Translations under genes and position numbers: made by a program
Assembly (NCBI GenBank): GCA_025359585.1
Contig: JANYFX010000484.1
Coordinates: forward strand, 1 to 21,759
Direction of reading: 5' to 3'
DNA length: 21,759 nt
From: Rhizobacter sp.
GTDB lineage: Bacteria; Pseudomonadota; Gammaproteobacteria; Burkholderiales; Burkholderiaceae_C
Part shown: piece after piece, positions 1 to 6,356 of the stretch
How the letters are laid out: every line of letters begins with the position of its first letter
Position numbering within the stretch: position 1 is the stretch's first letter
Notes under the pieces: generated by a model
Seen by the model: only the letters and a program-made list of their open reading frames with translations
Told to the model about the DNA's origin: nothing
Databases searched by the model: none

Positions 1-732
1 ACGCTGATGCTGATCGGGCTGACCTTGCGCGGCGTCGCGTTCGACTTCCGCGTCAAGGCGAAGGACACGCACAAGAAGACCTGGGATCGGCTGTTCTTTG
101 CCGGCTCGACCATCGCCGCCGTCTCGCAGGGCTGGATGCTCGGCCGCTACGTCAGCGGCTTCGGCGAGGGCTGGAACTACCCGCTCTTCGCCGCCGCCAT
201 CGCCATCGCGTTGCCGATGGCCTACGCGCTGCTCGGCGCCGCCTGGCTGGTGATGAAGACCGAAGGTGAATTGCAGGAGCGCGCGATCGGCTGGGCCCGC
301 ACCGCGTGGGGGCCGATGGTCGCCGGCATGGTGTTGATCTCGATGGCCACGCCGTGGATCAGCGCGACCGTGCGCGAGCGTTGGTTCGCGCTGCCCGAGA
401 TCATTGCGCTGATGGCGATCCCGCTCGTCACGGGCATCGCCTTGCTTACGGTGCGCGCGCTGCTGAAAACGCAGATCGTGCGCGGGCCTCTGTGCTGGTT
501 GCCTTTCGTGACGCTGATCGGCGTGTTCGTGCTCGGCTTTCTGGGCCTGGCCTACAGCATCTACCCCTTCGTCGTGATCGACCGGCTGACGATCTGGCAG
601 GCGGCCAGCAGTCCCGAGGCGCTGAAGGTGATCCTGTTCGGTGTGTGCATTTCGGTGCCGGCGATCGCCGGCTACACGGTGTTTTCGTACCGCGTTTTCC
701 GCGGCAAGACGAGCGAGCTGAAGTACGCATGA
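1..732 (+). CDS. cydB: Cytochrome bd-type quinol oxidase subunit II (CydB/CioB), 5' end cut by window
   Basis: Membrane subunit of a bd-type terminal oxidase, which oxidises quinol and reduces oxygen to water in the cytoplasmic membrane; CydB supports the heme-carrying subunit CydA. The reading frame is open from base 1 (T-L-M-L-I-G) to TGA at 730-732, so about 242 C-terminal residues are present out of the roughly 330 usual in the family. The first residues carry the family's LRGVAFDFR motif after the second helix, followed by the typical K-x-W-D segment and six hydrophobic helices, ending in a short basic tail (FRGKTSELKYA). The TGA overlaps the ATG of the DUF2256 gene by 4 nt, so the three + strand genes here are probably co-transcribed. 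cydA should lie just left of the window. Whether this is a cyanide-insensitive (Cio) type cannot be told from subunit II alone. Confidence 0.93.
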   Translation, partial: TLMLIGLTLRGVAFDFRVKAKDTHKKTWDRLFFAGSTIAAVSQGWMLGRYVSGFGEGWNYPLFAAAIAIALPMAYALLGAAWLVMKTEGELQERAIGWARTAWGPMVAGMVLISMATPWISATVRERWFALPEIIALMAIPLVTGIALLTVRALLKTQIVRGPLCWLPFVTLIGVFVLGFLGLAYSIYPFVVIDRLTIWQAASSPEALKVILFGVCISVPAIAGYTVFSYRVFRGKTSELKYA

Positions 733-899
733 CGGGTTTCAAAGGGAACAAGGCGGCGCTGCCGAGCAAGCCGTGTGTGCAATGCCGGCGGCCGATGACC
801 TGGCGCCGCGCGTGGGCGAAGAACTGGGCTGAAGTGAAGTACTGCTCCGACCGTTGCCGAAGCGACGCGAAGCGCAGTGCAACGGGCACGGCCGCATGA
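729..899 (+). CDS. DUF2256 small zinc-ribbon-like protein, 56 aa
   Basis: A 56-residue basic protein of unknown function. It matches the DUF2256 pattern: a lysine-rich start, L-P-x-K-x-C, then C-x2-C (Cys16, Cys19), R-R-P-M-T-W-R, a tryptophan-rich centre and a second pair C-x3-C in Y-C-S-D-R-C-R (Cys39, Cys43). The four cysteines suggest one bound zinc ion; that is inference. ATG 729-731 overlaps the cydB stop and TGA 897-899 overlaps the ATG of the photolyase gene, both as ATGA, so translation is probably coupled on both sides. As I recall, DUF2256 genes are often found beside photolyase/cryptochrome-related genes, which fits this placement. No biochemical role is known to me. Confidence 0.88.
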   Translation: MTGFKGNKAALPSKPCVQCRRPMTWRRAWAKNWAEVKYCSDRCRSDAKRSATGTAA

Positions 900-2467
900 G
901 CGCCGCCCCGCAGAACGCCCGCACGCTGGTGTTGGTGCTCGGTGATCAGTTGAGCCACACCAGCGCGGCGCTGTCGGGCCTCGACCCCGAGCGCGACGCC
1001 GTGCTGATGATCGAAGCGCCCTTTGAGGCCACCCACGTGTGGAGCCACAAAGCCCGCATCGCACTTTTCCTTTCGGCAATGCGGCACTTTCGCGACGAGC
1101 TGCGCGAGCGTGGTATCAAGGTTCACTACATCGCACTCGATGACAGCGCGTGCAAGGATTTGCCCGGCCGCCTGCGTGAGCAGCTGCAGCGTTTGCGCCC
1201 CTCGACGCTGCGTTTGCTCGAAGCCGGCGAGTGGCGTCTGCAACAAGACATCGCCGCCGTCGCCAGCGAAGCCCAGGTCGCGCTGCGCGTGCTGGACGAC
1301 ACCCACTTCATGTGTTCACGCGCCGACTTCACGCGCTGGTCGGCCAAGTACGGCCGCCAGTTGCGCATGGAGTTTTTCTACCGCGAGATGCGCCGCGAGC
1401 ACCGCGTCTTGCTCGACTCACAAGGCCAGCCCGAAGGCGGCCAGTGGAACTTCGATGCCGACAACCGCAAGGCCTACCCGAAGGCCGGCCCGGGCCTGAT
1501 CCCGTCGGCAGAAGCCTTCGCGCCCGACGCTCTCACGCAGCAGGTCTTCGCCGAAGTGCAGGCGCGCTTCCCCGACCACCCCGGTTCGCTGAAGTCGTTC
1601 ATGTGGCCGGTCACACGCGCTCAAGCGCTGCTCGCCTTGCAAACCTTTATCGAAGCGCGCCTCGCGAACTTCGGCGAGCACCAGGACGCGATGTGGACGG
1701 CCACGCCCTTCGGCTGGCATTCGCTGCTCTCGACCAGCCTGAACCTGCACCTGCTCGACCCGCGCGAAGTGATCAAAGCCGCCGAAGCGGCATACCGCAC
1801 GGGCCGGGTGCCACTCGCCAGCGCAGAGGGTTTCATCCGCCAGGTGCTCGGCTGGCGCGAGTTCATTCGTGGTGTCTACTGGCTCGACATGCCCGGCATG
1901 GCCGCGGCCAACCACCTGCAGCACTCCCGCCCGCTGCCACGCTGGTACTGGAGCGGCGAGACGCAGATGGAATGTGTGCGCGACACCGTGCAGCAGACGC
2001 TGCAACACGGCTACGCGCACCACATTCAGCGGCTGATGGTCACGGGGCTGTTCGCGCTGCTCGCCGAGGTCGACCCGAAACAGGTGGCCGCCTGGTACCT
2101 CGCGGTCTACGTCGACGCGGTCGAGTGGGCCGAATTGCCGAACGTGGCCGGCATGGCGCTGTACGCCGACGGCGGTCGTTTCACGAGCAAGCCCTATGTG
2201 GCCTCGGGCGCCTACATCCAGCGCATGAGCAACCACTGCTCACATTGCAAATACGCACCGACGCCGAAAGACATGGCGCGAACCGGCAAGCCCGCCTGCC
2301 CGTTCACGGTGCTGTACTGGAATTTTCTGGACCGGCACGAAGCCGAACTCGCGGCGAACCCGCGCACCGCGCTGATGGCCAAGAGCGTGGGCCGCCTGGA
2401 CCCTTCCGAACGAAGCCGGCTGCGCACCGAGGCGCAAGCCGTGCTCGCCGCCGTCGACTTGCTCTAG
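896..2467 (+). CDS. Cryptochrome/photolyase-related protein of the iron-sulfur (FeS-BCP, PhrB-like) family
   Basis: Flavoprotein of 523 aa, predicted to repair UV photoproducts in DNA, most likely (6-4) lesions as in the characterised PhrB enzymes. The N-terminal part begins with the family motif L-V-L-V-L-G-D-Q-L (antenna-domain fold). The C-terminal helical domain has Q-V-L-G-W-R-E-F-I-R-G and Y-A-H-H-I-Q-R-L-M-V-T-G (His375, His376). Four cysteines fit the [4Fe-4S] ligands: Cys360, Cys448, Cys451 and Cys468, the last three in C-S-H-C and A-C-P-F. ATG 896 is chosen because it overlaps the DUF2256 stop (ATGA); an in-frame ATG at 854 would lie wholly inside DUF2256. Convergent with dsbC, 10 bp away. 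An FeS cryptochrome with a signalling role is possible, but the conserved His pair favours a photolyase. Confidence 0.93.
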   Translation: MSAAPQNARTLVLVLGDQLSHTSAALSGLDPERDAVLMIEAPFEATHVWSHKARIALFLSAMRHFRDELRERGIKVHYIALDDSACKDLPGRLREQLQRLRPSTLRLLEAGEWRLQQDIAAVASEAQVALRVLDDTHFMCSRADFTRWSAKYGRQLRMEFFYREMRREHRVLLDSQGQPEGGQWNFDADNRKAYPKAGPGLIPSAEAFAPDALTQQVFAEVQARFPDHPGSLKSFMWPVTRAQALLALQTFIEARLANFGEHQDAMWTATPFGWHSLLSTSLNLHLLDPREVIKAAEAAYRTGRVPLASAEGFIRQVLGWREFIRGVYWLDMPGMAAANHLQHSRPLPRWYWSGETQMECVRDTVQQTLQHGYAHHIQRLMVTGLFALLAEVDPKQVAAWYLAVYVDAVEWAELPNVAGMALYADGGRFTSKPYVASGAYIQRMSNHCSHCKYAPTPKDMARTGKPACPFTVLYWNFLDRHEAELAANPRTALMAKSVGRLDPSERSRLRTEAQAVLAAVDLL

Positions 2468-2477
2468 CCGCGCGGCT

Positions 2478-3206
2478 TCAGGACTTGGCGCGGCTCGCGA
2501 CGAGTTGCGCTTCGATCTGCGCCGGCGGCAAGGCGCCGGGCACACGCTTGCCGTCTTCGAACACCAGCGCCGGCGTGCCGTTGACGCGGTACTTCTTGCC
2601 CATCGCCAGGTTGCGTTGCAGCGCACCGGTGTCGCACTGCGCGATGTTGCGCGGCGGCATGGCGCCGTTGACCATCCACTCGCGCCAGACGCTGGTGCTG
2701 TCTTTGGCGCACCAGATGTTGCGCGACTTCTCGGGCGAGTCGCCACCGAGGATCGAGTACAGGAAGGTGTAGACCGTCACGTCTTTCACCTGCAGCAGCT
2801 CGCGCTCGAACTTCTTGCAATAGCCGCAGTTCGGGTCGGCGAAGACCACGAGCTTGCGGGCGCCGGTGCCTTGTTTGTAGACGATGGCGTCTTTCAGCGG
2901 CAGGTTGGCGAAGTCGATCGCGGTGAGCTTGTCGATGCGCGCTTCGGTCAGGTTCACGCCCGTCTTGGTGTCGATCAGTGCGCCCTGGATGATGTGCTCG
3001 CCCCGCTCGTCGCTGTAGACCAGCTCGGTGCCGACACGCAGCTCGTAGACACCGGGAATCGGCGTCTTGTTCACTTCGTCGATCTTCGGAAAGTCGGGCA
3101 GGCGCTCTGCGATATTCTTGCGAATCACCGCCTCTTGTGCCACGGCGGCTTGCGCGAACAAGGCAGCGACGCTGGCGGCCAGAGCAAAACGAATGAGCTT
3201 GTGCAT
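2478..3206 (-). CDS. dsbC: Thiol:disulfide interchange protein DsbC (periplasmic disulfide isomerase)
   Basis: Periplasmic isomerase that reshuffles wrong disulfide bonds; it is normally kept reduced by the membrane protein DsbD. The protein has 242 aa. Residues 1-23 form a signal peptide (basic start, hydrophobic core, A-V-A-Q cleavage region). Residues about 25-95 fit the DsbC dimerisation domain. The thioredoxin domain follows with the active site C-G-Y-C at 127-130, a second cysteine pair (Cys166, Cys191) as in DsbC, and the cis-proline in G-T-P-A (Pro212). It lies 9 bp downstream of ubiH on the same strand, so the two are probably co-transcribed. No clear Shine-Dalgarno precedes the ATG. 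The nearby secreted four-cysteine protein and the oxidase copper chaperones are plausible but unproven clients. Confidence 0.95.
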   Translation of the reverse strand: MHKLIRFALAASVAALFAQAAVAQEAVIRKNIAERLPDFPKIDEVNKTPIPGVYELRVGTELVYSDERGEHIIQGALIDTKTGVNLTEARIDKLTAIDFANLPLKDAIVYKQGTGARKLVVFADPNCGYCKKFERELLQVKDVTVYTFLYSILGGDSPEKSRNIWCAKDSTSVWREWMVNGAMPPRNIAQCDTGALQRNLAMGKKYRVNGTPALVFEDGKRVPGALPPAQIEAQLVASRAKS

Positions 3207-3215
3207 GAGGGGCTT

Positions 3216-4325
3216 TCAGGAGTCGAGCGCGCGTTGGGTGAGCCAGCGCTTGAGGGGAGAGAGTTGGTTGACCAGAGTCAGGCCGCGGTTGCGAAGTTCC
3301 TTGGCGAGCGGCTGCGGGTGTGAAAAAAGGCGCAGCAAACCGTCGGTGACCTGGCCCATCGCCCAGGTGGGCACGAGCCGCTCGCGAGCATAACGCCGCA
3401 GCAGTTTTTCGTCTCCGAGGGCGCGCCAGGGCTCTCGCTCGGCGATCACGCGGGCGAGCGCCGCCACATCGGCCAGTCCGAGGTTCAGGCCCTGCCCGGC
3501 CAGCGGGTGCACCACGTGCGCGGCGTCGCCGAGCAAGACCCAGCCGGGGCCCGACCACGCCGCGGCGGTCGCCTGCATCAGCGGCCAGGCTGCGCGCGGG
3601 CCGGCGAGCTGGAGTTCACCGGCCTCGCCCGCCGTGGCGAGCATCAGCGCTTGTTCGAAACCCGCATCGTCCAGCGCCAGCAACTCGGCAGCGCGCGCGT
3701 CGGGCAGAGACCAGACCAAGGCGAACGAGTGGTCCGGCGCGGGCGAATCGAAAGGCAGCAGCGCGAGCACGTCGGGCGCGCGAAACCACTGGCGTGCCGT
3801 GCCCTGGTGCCGGAGCGACGAGGTGAGCCGCGCCGCGATCGCCTGGTGGCCGTAGCCGTGGCGCTCGAACTGCACACCGAGCGCAGCGCGGGTGGCCGAG
3901 GCCTTGCCTTCGCACAGGGCTGTCAGCGGCGCCTCGACCTCGCCTTCGACCACGCTGATGTGCGGCGCGAAGCGTACCGCCTGCGCCAGCTCGCGCTCGA
4001 GCACGGCCGCGTCGGTGATCCAGGCCAGCGCATCCACGTGCTGTTGCCACGACGAGAAGTCGAGTGCGGCATTCGGTGCGTCGCCTTGCACGTGCATGTC
4101 GAGCACCGGCGTGGCGGCGTGCGGCGGCAGGCTGTCCCAGACCTTGACGCTGCGCAGCAGCGCCACCGAAGACGCGTTGAGCGCGTAGGCACGCACATCG
4201 TCGGAGCCGCCGGCCCGAACCGGCTCGGGGCGCAGCGCCACCGTCAGGCCGGCACGCGCGAGCACCAGCGCAAGGCTTTGCCCCACGATGCCTGCACCCA
4301 AAATCTGCACATCGAAGCGTTTCAT
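3216..4325 (-). CDS. ubiH: UbiH/UbiF/COQ6-family FAD-dependent hydroxylase (ubiquinone biosynthesis)
   Basis: Flavin-dependent aromatic hydroxylase expected to add a ring hydroxyl in ubiquinone synthesis. The 369-aa protein starts with the FAD-binding motif G-A-G-I-V-G-Q-S (about residues 10-17). It carries the second FAD motif G-D-A-A-H-V-V-H-P-L-A-G-Q-G-L-N-L-G near residue 280. The central C-E-G-K-A-S-x-T-R-x-A-L-G-V segment replaces the usual G-A-D-G form, as in Burkholderiales homologues. It is slightly shorter than the family norm of about 390. In-frame ATGs exist at 4325, 4331 and 4349; I choose 4325, which puts M-K-R-F-D-V directly before the FAD fold. A TACAAT hexamer at 4339-4334 lies close upstream. 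It is divergent from the MOSC gene and followed by dsbC. Which ring position it hydroxylates cannot be told, so the symbol is a family-level call. Confidence 0.87.
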   Translation of the reverse strand: MKRFDVQILGAGIVGQSLALVLARAGLTVALRPEPVRAGGSDDVRAYALNASSVALLRSVKVWDSLPPHAATPVLDMHVQGDAPNAALDFSSWQQHVDALAWITDAAVLERELAQAVRFAPHISVVEGEVEAPLTALCEGKASATRAALGVQFERHGYGHQAIAARLTSSLRHQGTARQWFRAPDVLALLPFDSPAPDHSFALVWSLPDARAAELLALDDAGFEQALMLATAGEAGELQLAGPRAAWPLMQATAAAWSGPGWVLLGDAAHVVHPLAGQGLNLGLADVAALARVIAEREPWRALGDEKLLRRYARERLVPTWAMGQVTDGLLRLFSHPQPLAKELRNRGLTLVNQLSPLKRWLTQRALDS

Positions 4326-4333
4326 CGGCATTG

Positions 4334-4339
4334 ATTGTA
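4334..4339 (-). promoter_or_regulatory. Possible -10 hexamer for ubiH
   Basis: On the minus strand this reads TACAAT (5 of 6 to TATAAT), ending 8 nt before the ATG at 4325. If it is a real -10 element, transcription would start within about 3 nt of that ATG and the mRNA would be almost leaderless. No good -35 hexamer is seen 16-18 bp upstream, so the call is weak. Confidence 0.28.
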
Positions 4340-4421
4340 AAGAGGGCATGGGGCGCGCGCTGCGCCGCCTGCGGGCACAATTCGACCGCCTGGGCAGCGG
4401 CGCCCGCCCGAGGAACACCCA

Positions 4422-5300
4422 GTGAGCAATGCGATCGTCACCTCCGACAACGAACTTCAGGTGAGCGTGCATTCCCTGCACGTGTACCCGGTGAAGTCGT
4501 GTGCCGGCATCAACCTGCGCGAGAGCCTGCTGATCGAAACCGGGCTCGAATTCGACCGCGCGTGGATGGTGACGGACGAACGCGGCGAGGCCGTCACTCA
4601 GCGTGCTTTCCCACGCATGGCGTTGATCCAGCCCACGCTCAAGTCCTTCGAGATGATCCTGCGCGCGCCCGGCATGCTGGCCTTGCACATCACGCTCGAC
4701 ACGGTCGAAAAACCGGTGCGCGCCAAGGTCTGGAACGACGACGTGGCCGCCTACGACATGGGCGATCTGTGCGCGCAGTGGTTCAGCGACTTTCTCGGTG
4801 CGAAGGTCAGGCTGGTGCGTTTCGACCCCGAACAAAAGCGCTTGTCGGAGCGCCGCTGGACCGGCGAGATCGAGGCCGAGAACGGCTTCGCCGATGCCTT
4901 CCCCTTGCTCGTCACTTCGGCCGCGTCGATGCTCGAACTGAACCGCCGCCTGCAAGTACACGGCCACGAACCAGTGACGATGGCGCGCTTTCGCCCCAAC
5001 CTCGTGCTCGACGGGCTCGAAGCCCATGGCGAAGACCCGCTCGACGAGATCACGATCGGCACCGACGAAGGCGCGGTCCGCATCAAGCTCGTGAAACCCT
5101 GTGCGCGCTGCCCGATCCCCGATGTGGACCCGCTCAGCGGCGTGGCCGGCCACGGGGTAGGCGATGCGCTGGCTGGCTACCGCGCCGATGCGCGCCTCGA
5201 CGGCGCGCTCACCTTCGGCATGAACGCGGTGATCGTCGAAGGCTTCGAGCGCACCTTGCGCGTGGGCATGAACGGCAGCGCGAACTACCGTTTCGATTGA
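4422..5300 (+). CDS. MOSC-domain protein (YcbX/mARC-like molybdenum cofactor enzyme)
   Basis: Predicted molybdenum-cofactor protein of 292 aa, related to the N-hydroxylated-base reductases YcbX and mARC. The MOSC N-terminal beta-barrel begins at about residue 10 (H-S-L-H-V-Y-P-V-K-S-C-A-G). The C-terminal MOSC domain holds the motif K-P-C-A-R-C-P (Cys227, Cys230), whose first cysteine corresponds to the cofactor ligand in this family. It lacks the ferredoxin domain that E. coli YcbX carries at its C-terminus, so an external electron donor would be needed. GTG 4422 is chosen as start: GAGGA at 4410-4414 is well placed, and the nearby ATG at 4429 is out of frame. It is divergent from ubiH (96 bp) and convergent with the next gene (10 bp). 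The substrate is unknown. Confidence 0.92.
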   Translation: MSNAIVTSDNELQVSVHSLHVYPVKSCAGINLRESLLIETGLEFDRAWMVTDERGEAVTQRAFPRMALIQPTLKSFEMILRAPGMLALHITLDTVEKPVRAKVWNDDVAAYDMGDLCAQWFSDFLGAKVRLVRFDPEQKRLSERRWTGEIEAENGFADAFPLLVTSAASMLELNRRLQVHGHEPVTMARFRPNLVLDGLEAHGEDPLDEITIGTDEGAVRIKLVKPCARCPIPDVDPLSGVAGHGVGDALAGYRADARLDGALTFGMNAVIVEGFERTLRVGMNGSANYRFD

Positions 5301-5310
5301 CGCGCGGCGC

Positions 5311-5799
5311 TCACTTTTCGTAGTAGTAATAACAGCCCAGCAGCGTGGTCTTGCTGCCCGGGTTGTCGCTGGCGATCAGCATCGCGGTTTTCTTCTCGCC
5401 CAGGCTCAGGTCGCAGGCGCGCATGCCGTCGCTGGTGCTGCACTTCAGCGGCCGGCCGAGTTGTTTCTCGAAGCTCTGGCGCGCTTGCACGAACGGCACG
5501 TTCACGAGCACCGAAAAACCCAGTCCCGTGCCCACGCTCTGCGGGTAGACCTGCGCCACCGGATGGCCGAGCAGGGTCGTGGCCGCCTTGGGCACGAAAT
5601 AGGCGTCTTGTTCGCTGCGCACGAACTTCTGCTCGAGGTGGGCAACGAACCGACCCATGCGTAGCTCGTCGGTCTTCCAGTCGAGCCAGGAATCCTGGCA
5701 GGTCGCCAGGCGCAGCAGATTGGGTTCGTCGGCCGCGCGCGCGAGCCACGGCGTGGCCAGGAAGACCAGCAGCGAGGCGGCCAGTGAAGCGATTTTCAT
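5311..5799 (-). CDS. Exported protein of unknown function with four cysteines, 162 aa
   Basis: I do not recognise a family. Residues 1-22 form a clear signal peptide (M-K-I start, hydrophobic core, A-R-A then A-D-E), so the mature protein should be periplasmic or secreted. The mature part has exactly four cysteines (Cys34, Cys120, Cys129, Cys156), enough for two disulfides, and no further membrane segment. It ends in the unusual run L-L-G-C-Y-Y-Y-Y-E-K. The centre (about 75-115) looks like a mixed alpha/beta domain with repeated valines and glycines. It converges on the MOSC gene and follows a hairpin-rich gap after the pirin-DUF4826 pair. A perfect short inverted repeat sits just before its start. 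It is likely a real gene because of the signal peptide and coherent composition. Confidence 0.8.
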   Translation of the reverse strand: MKIASLAASLLVFLATPWLARAADEPNLLRLATCQDSWLDWKTDELRMGRFVAHLEQKFVRSEQDAYFVPKAATTLLGHPVAQVYPQSVGTGLGFSVLVNVPFVQARQSFEKQLGRPLKCSTSDGMRACDLSLGEKKTAMLIASDNPGSKTTLLGCYYYYEK

Positions 5800-5807
5800 G
5801 TCGAAGC

Positions 5808-5820
5808 TTTCAAGTTGAAA
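5808..5820. promoter_or_regulatory. 13-nt perfect inverted repeat 9 bp before the exported-protein gene
   Basis: TTTCAAGTTGAAA is a perfect palindrome with 6-nt arms around a central G. It lies 8-20 bp upstream of the ATG at 5799, inside the expected leader or promoter. It could be a small operator or a weak RNA hairpin. No regulator is suggested by the sequence. Confidence 0.25.
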
Positions 5821-5887
5821 CGGCAGGGCTGCAGTGTGTGCAGCCCGCGTTACAGCACCGCTTCGGCAATGGCCTCTCGTGTTTCAT
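5810..5887 (-). CDS. Possible 25-aa cysteine-rich micro-ORF (CC-x3-C-x2-C)
   Basis: An ATG-started, TGA-stopped frame of 26 codons lies between the DUF4826 gene and the exported-protein gene on their strand. After a short basic start with P-L-P-K, it carries R-C-C-N-A-G-C-T-H-C, then ends six residues later. The pattern P-x-P...C-C-x2-G-C-x2-C resembles the metal-binding core of the small 'oxidoreductase-like' cysteine-rich proteins, but is shorter. There is no Shine-Dalgarno, and half of the cysteine codons lie inside a perfect hairpin (5826-5846), so the motif may be coincidence or the remnant of a larger gene. Confidence 0.2.
   Translation of the reverse strand: MKHERPLPKRCCNAGCTHCSPAVST
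5826..5846. terminator. Perfect 8-bp hairpin downstream of the pirin-DUF4826 unit
   Basis: Arms GGGCTGCA (5826-5833) and TGCAGCCC (5839-5846) with a 5-nt loop. On the minus strand it lies about 70 bp after the DUF4826 stop and before the next gene, the position for a terminator or attenuator. Only a weak T-rich stretch follows on that strand (TGCCGTTTCAACTT), so intrinsic termination would be inefficient. A second hairpin, CGCCGG/CCGGCG with a 4-nt loop, lies at 5894-5909. Confidence 0.4.
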
Positions 5888-5912
5888 CGGTTGCGCCGGC
5901 GAGCCGGCGGGG

Positions 5913-6353
5913 TCAGTCTTCGTCGGCCGGCCAGGCCGAGGCATCGTCGGCCCAGACCTGCAAGGCCGCACCGCGTCTTTTCAGCACCGCCGCGTGTTTG
6001 GGCAAGGCTTCGTGCGGCAGATGCGCCCAGGCGGCAGGCACGTCGCCGCGGTCCAGCGACTCGCCGTGCAAGACCCAGCGTTTGCCAAAGGCACGCAGCG
6101 CATCGCGCGGGGTGGCCAGGTCGTGCGCGGCGAGCACGTCGCTCGGCAGGTCGCCGCAGACCACCCACCAGCCGATCCACTCCGGCCGATGCGGGCTCTC
6201 CACCGCCCACAGGCTCGCATAAGGCATCACATGCCAGGCCGGCCACTCGCCGATGCGGCCATGCTCCAGGCCAGCGCGCTGCAAGCAGGCAACAACGTCG
6301 GCGCTGCGCTCGGCGCACCAGCTGTCTTCGGGGGTCGGTTCGGGGTGGCTCAT
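5913..6353 (-). CDS. DUF4826 family protein, 146 aa
   Basis: Cytoplasmic protein of unknown function; no signal peptide or membrane helix. It shows what I recall as the DUF4826 pattern: W-C-x-E-R near residue 12, then H-G-x-I-G-E-W-P-A-W-H-V-x-P-Y-x-S-L-W-A-V-E-S and W-I-G-W-W-V-V-x-G-D-L-P. It is rich in tryptophan (about ten). Its ATG is 3 bp downstream of the pirin stop, so the two genes are almost certainly co-transcribed. The family assignment rests on motif memory and the role is unknown. Confidence 0.82.
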   Translation of the reverse strand: MSHPEPTPEDSWCAERSADVVACLQRAGLEHGRIGEWPAWHVMPYASLWAVESPHRPEWIGWWVVCGDLPSDVLAAHDLATPRDALRAFGKRWVLHGESLDRGDVPAAWAHLPHEALPKHAAVLKRRGAALQVWADDASAWPADED

Positions 6354-6356
6354 GGG

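Noticed and set aside
2466..2477. 12-nt palindrome AGCCGCGCGGCT between the photolyase and dsbC stops, considered as a terminator
   Set aside because: There is no loop and no T tract on either strand, so it cannot act as an ordinary intrinsic terminator.
4326..5153. Long upstream extension of ubiH on the minus strand
   Set aside because: It runs antisense through the MOSC gene and precedes the FAD-binding motif that begins these enzymes; start 4325 gives near-normal length.
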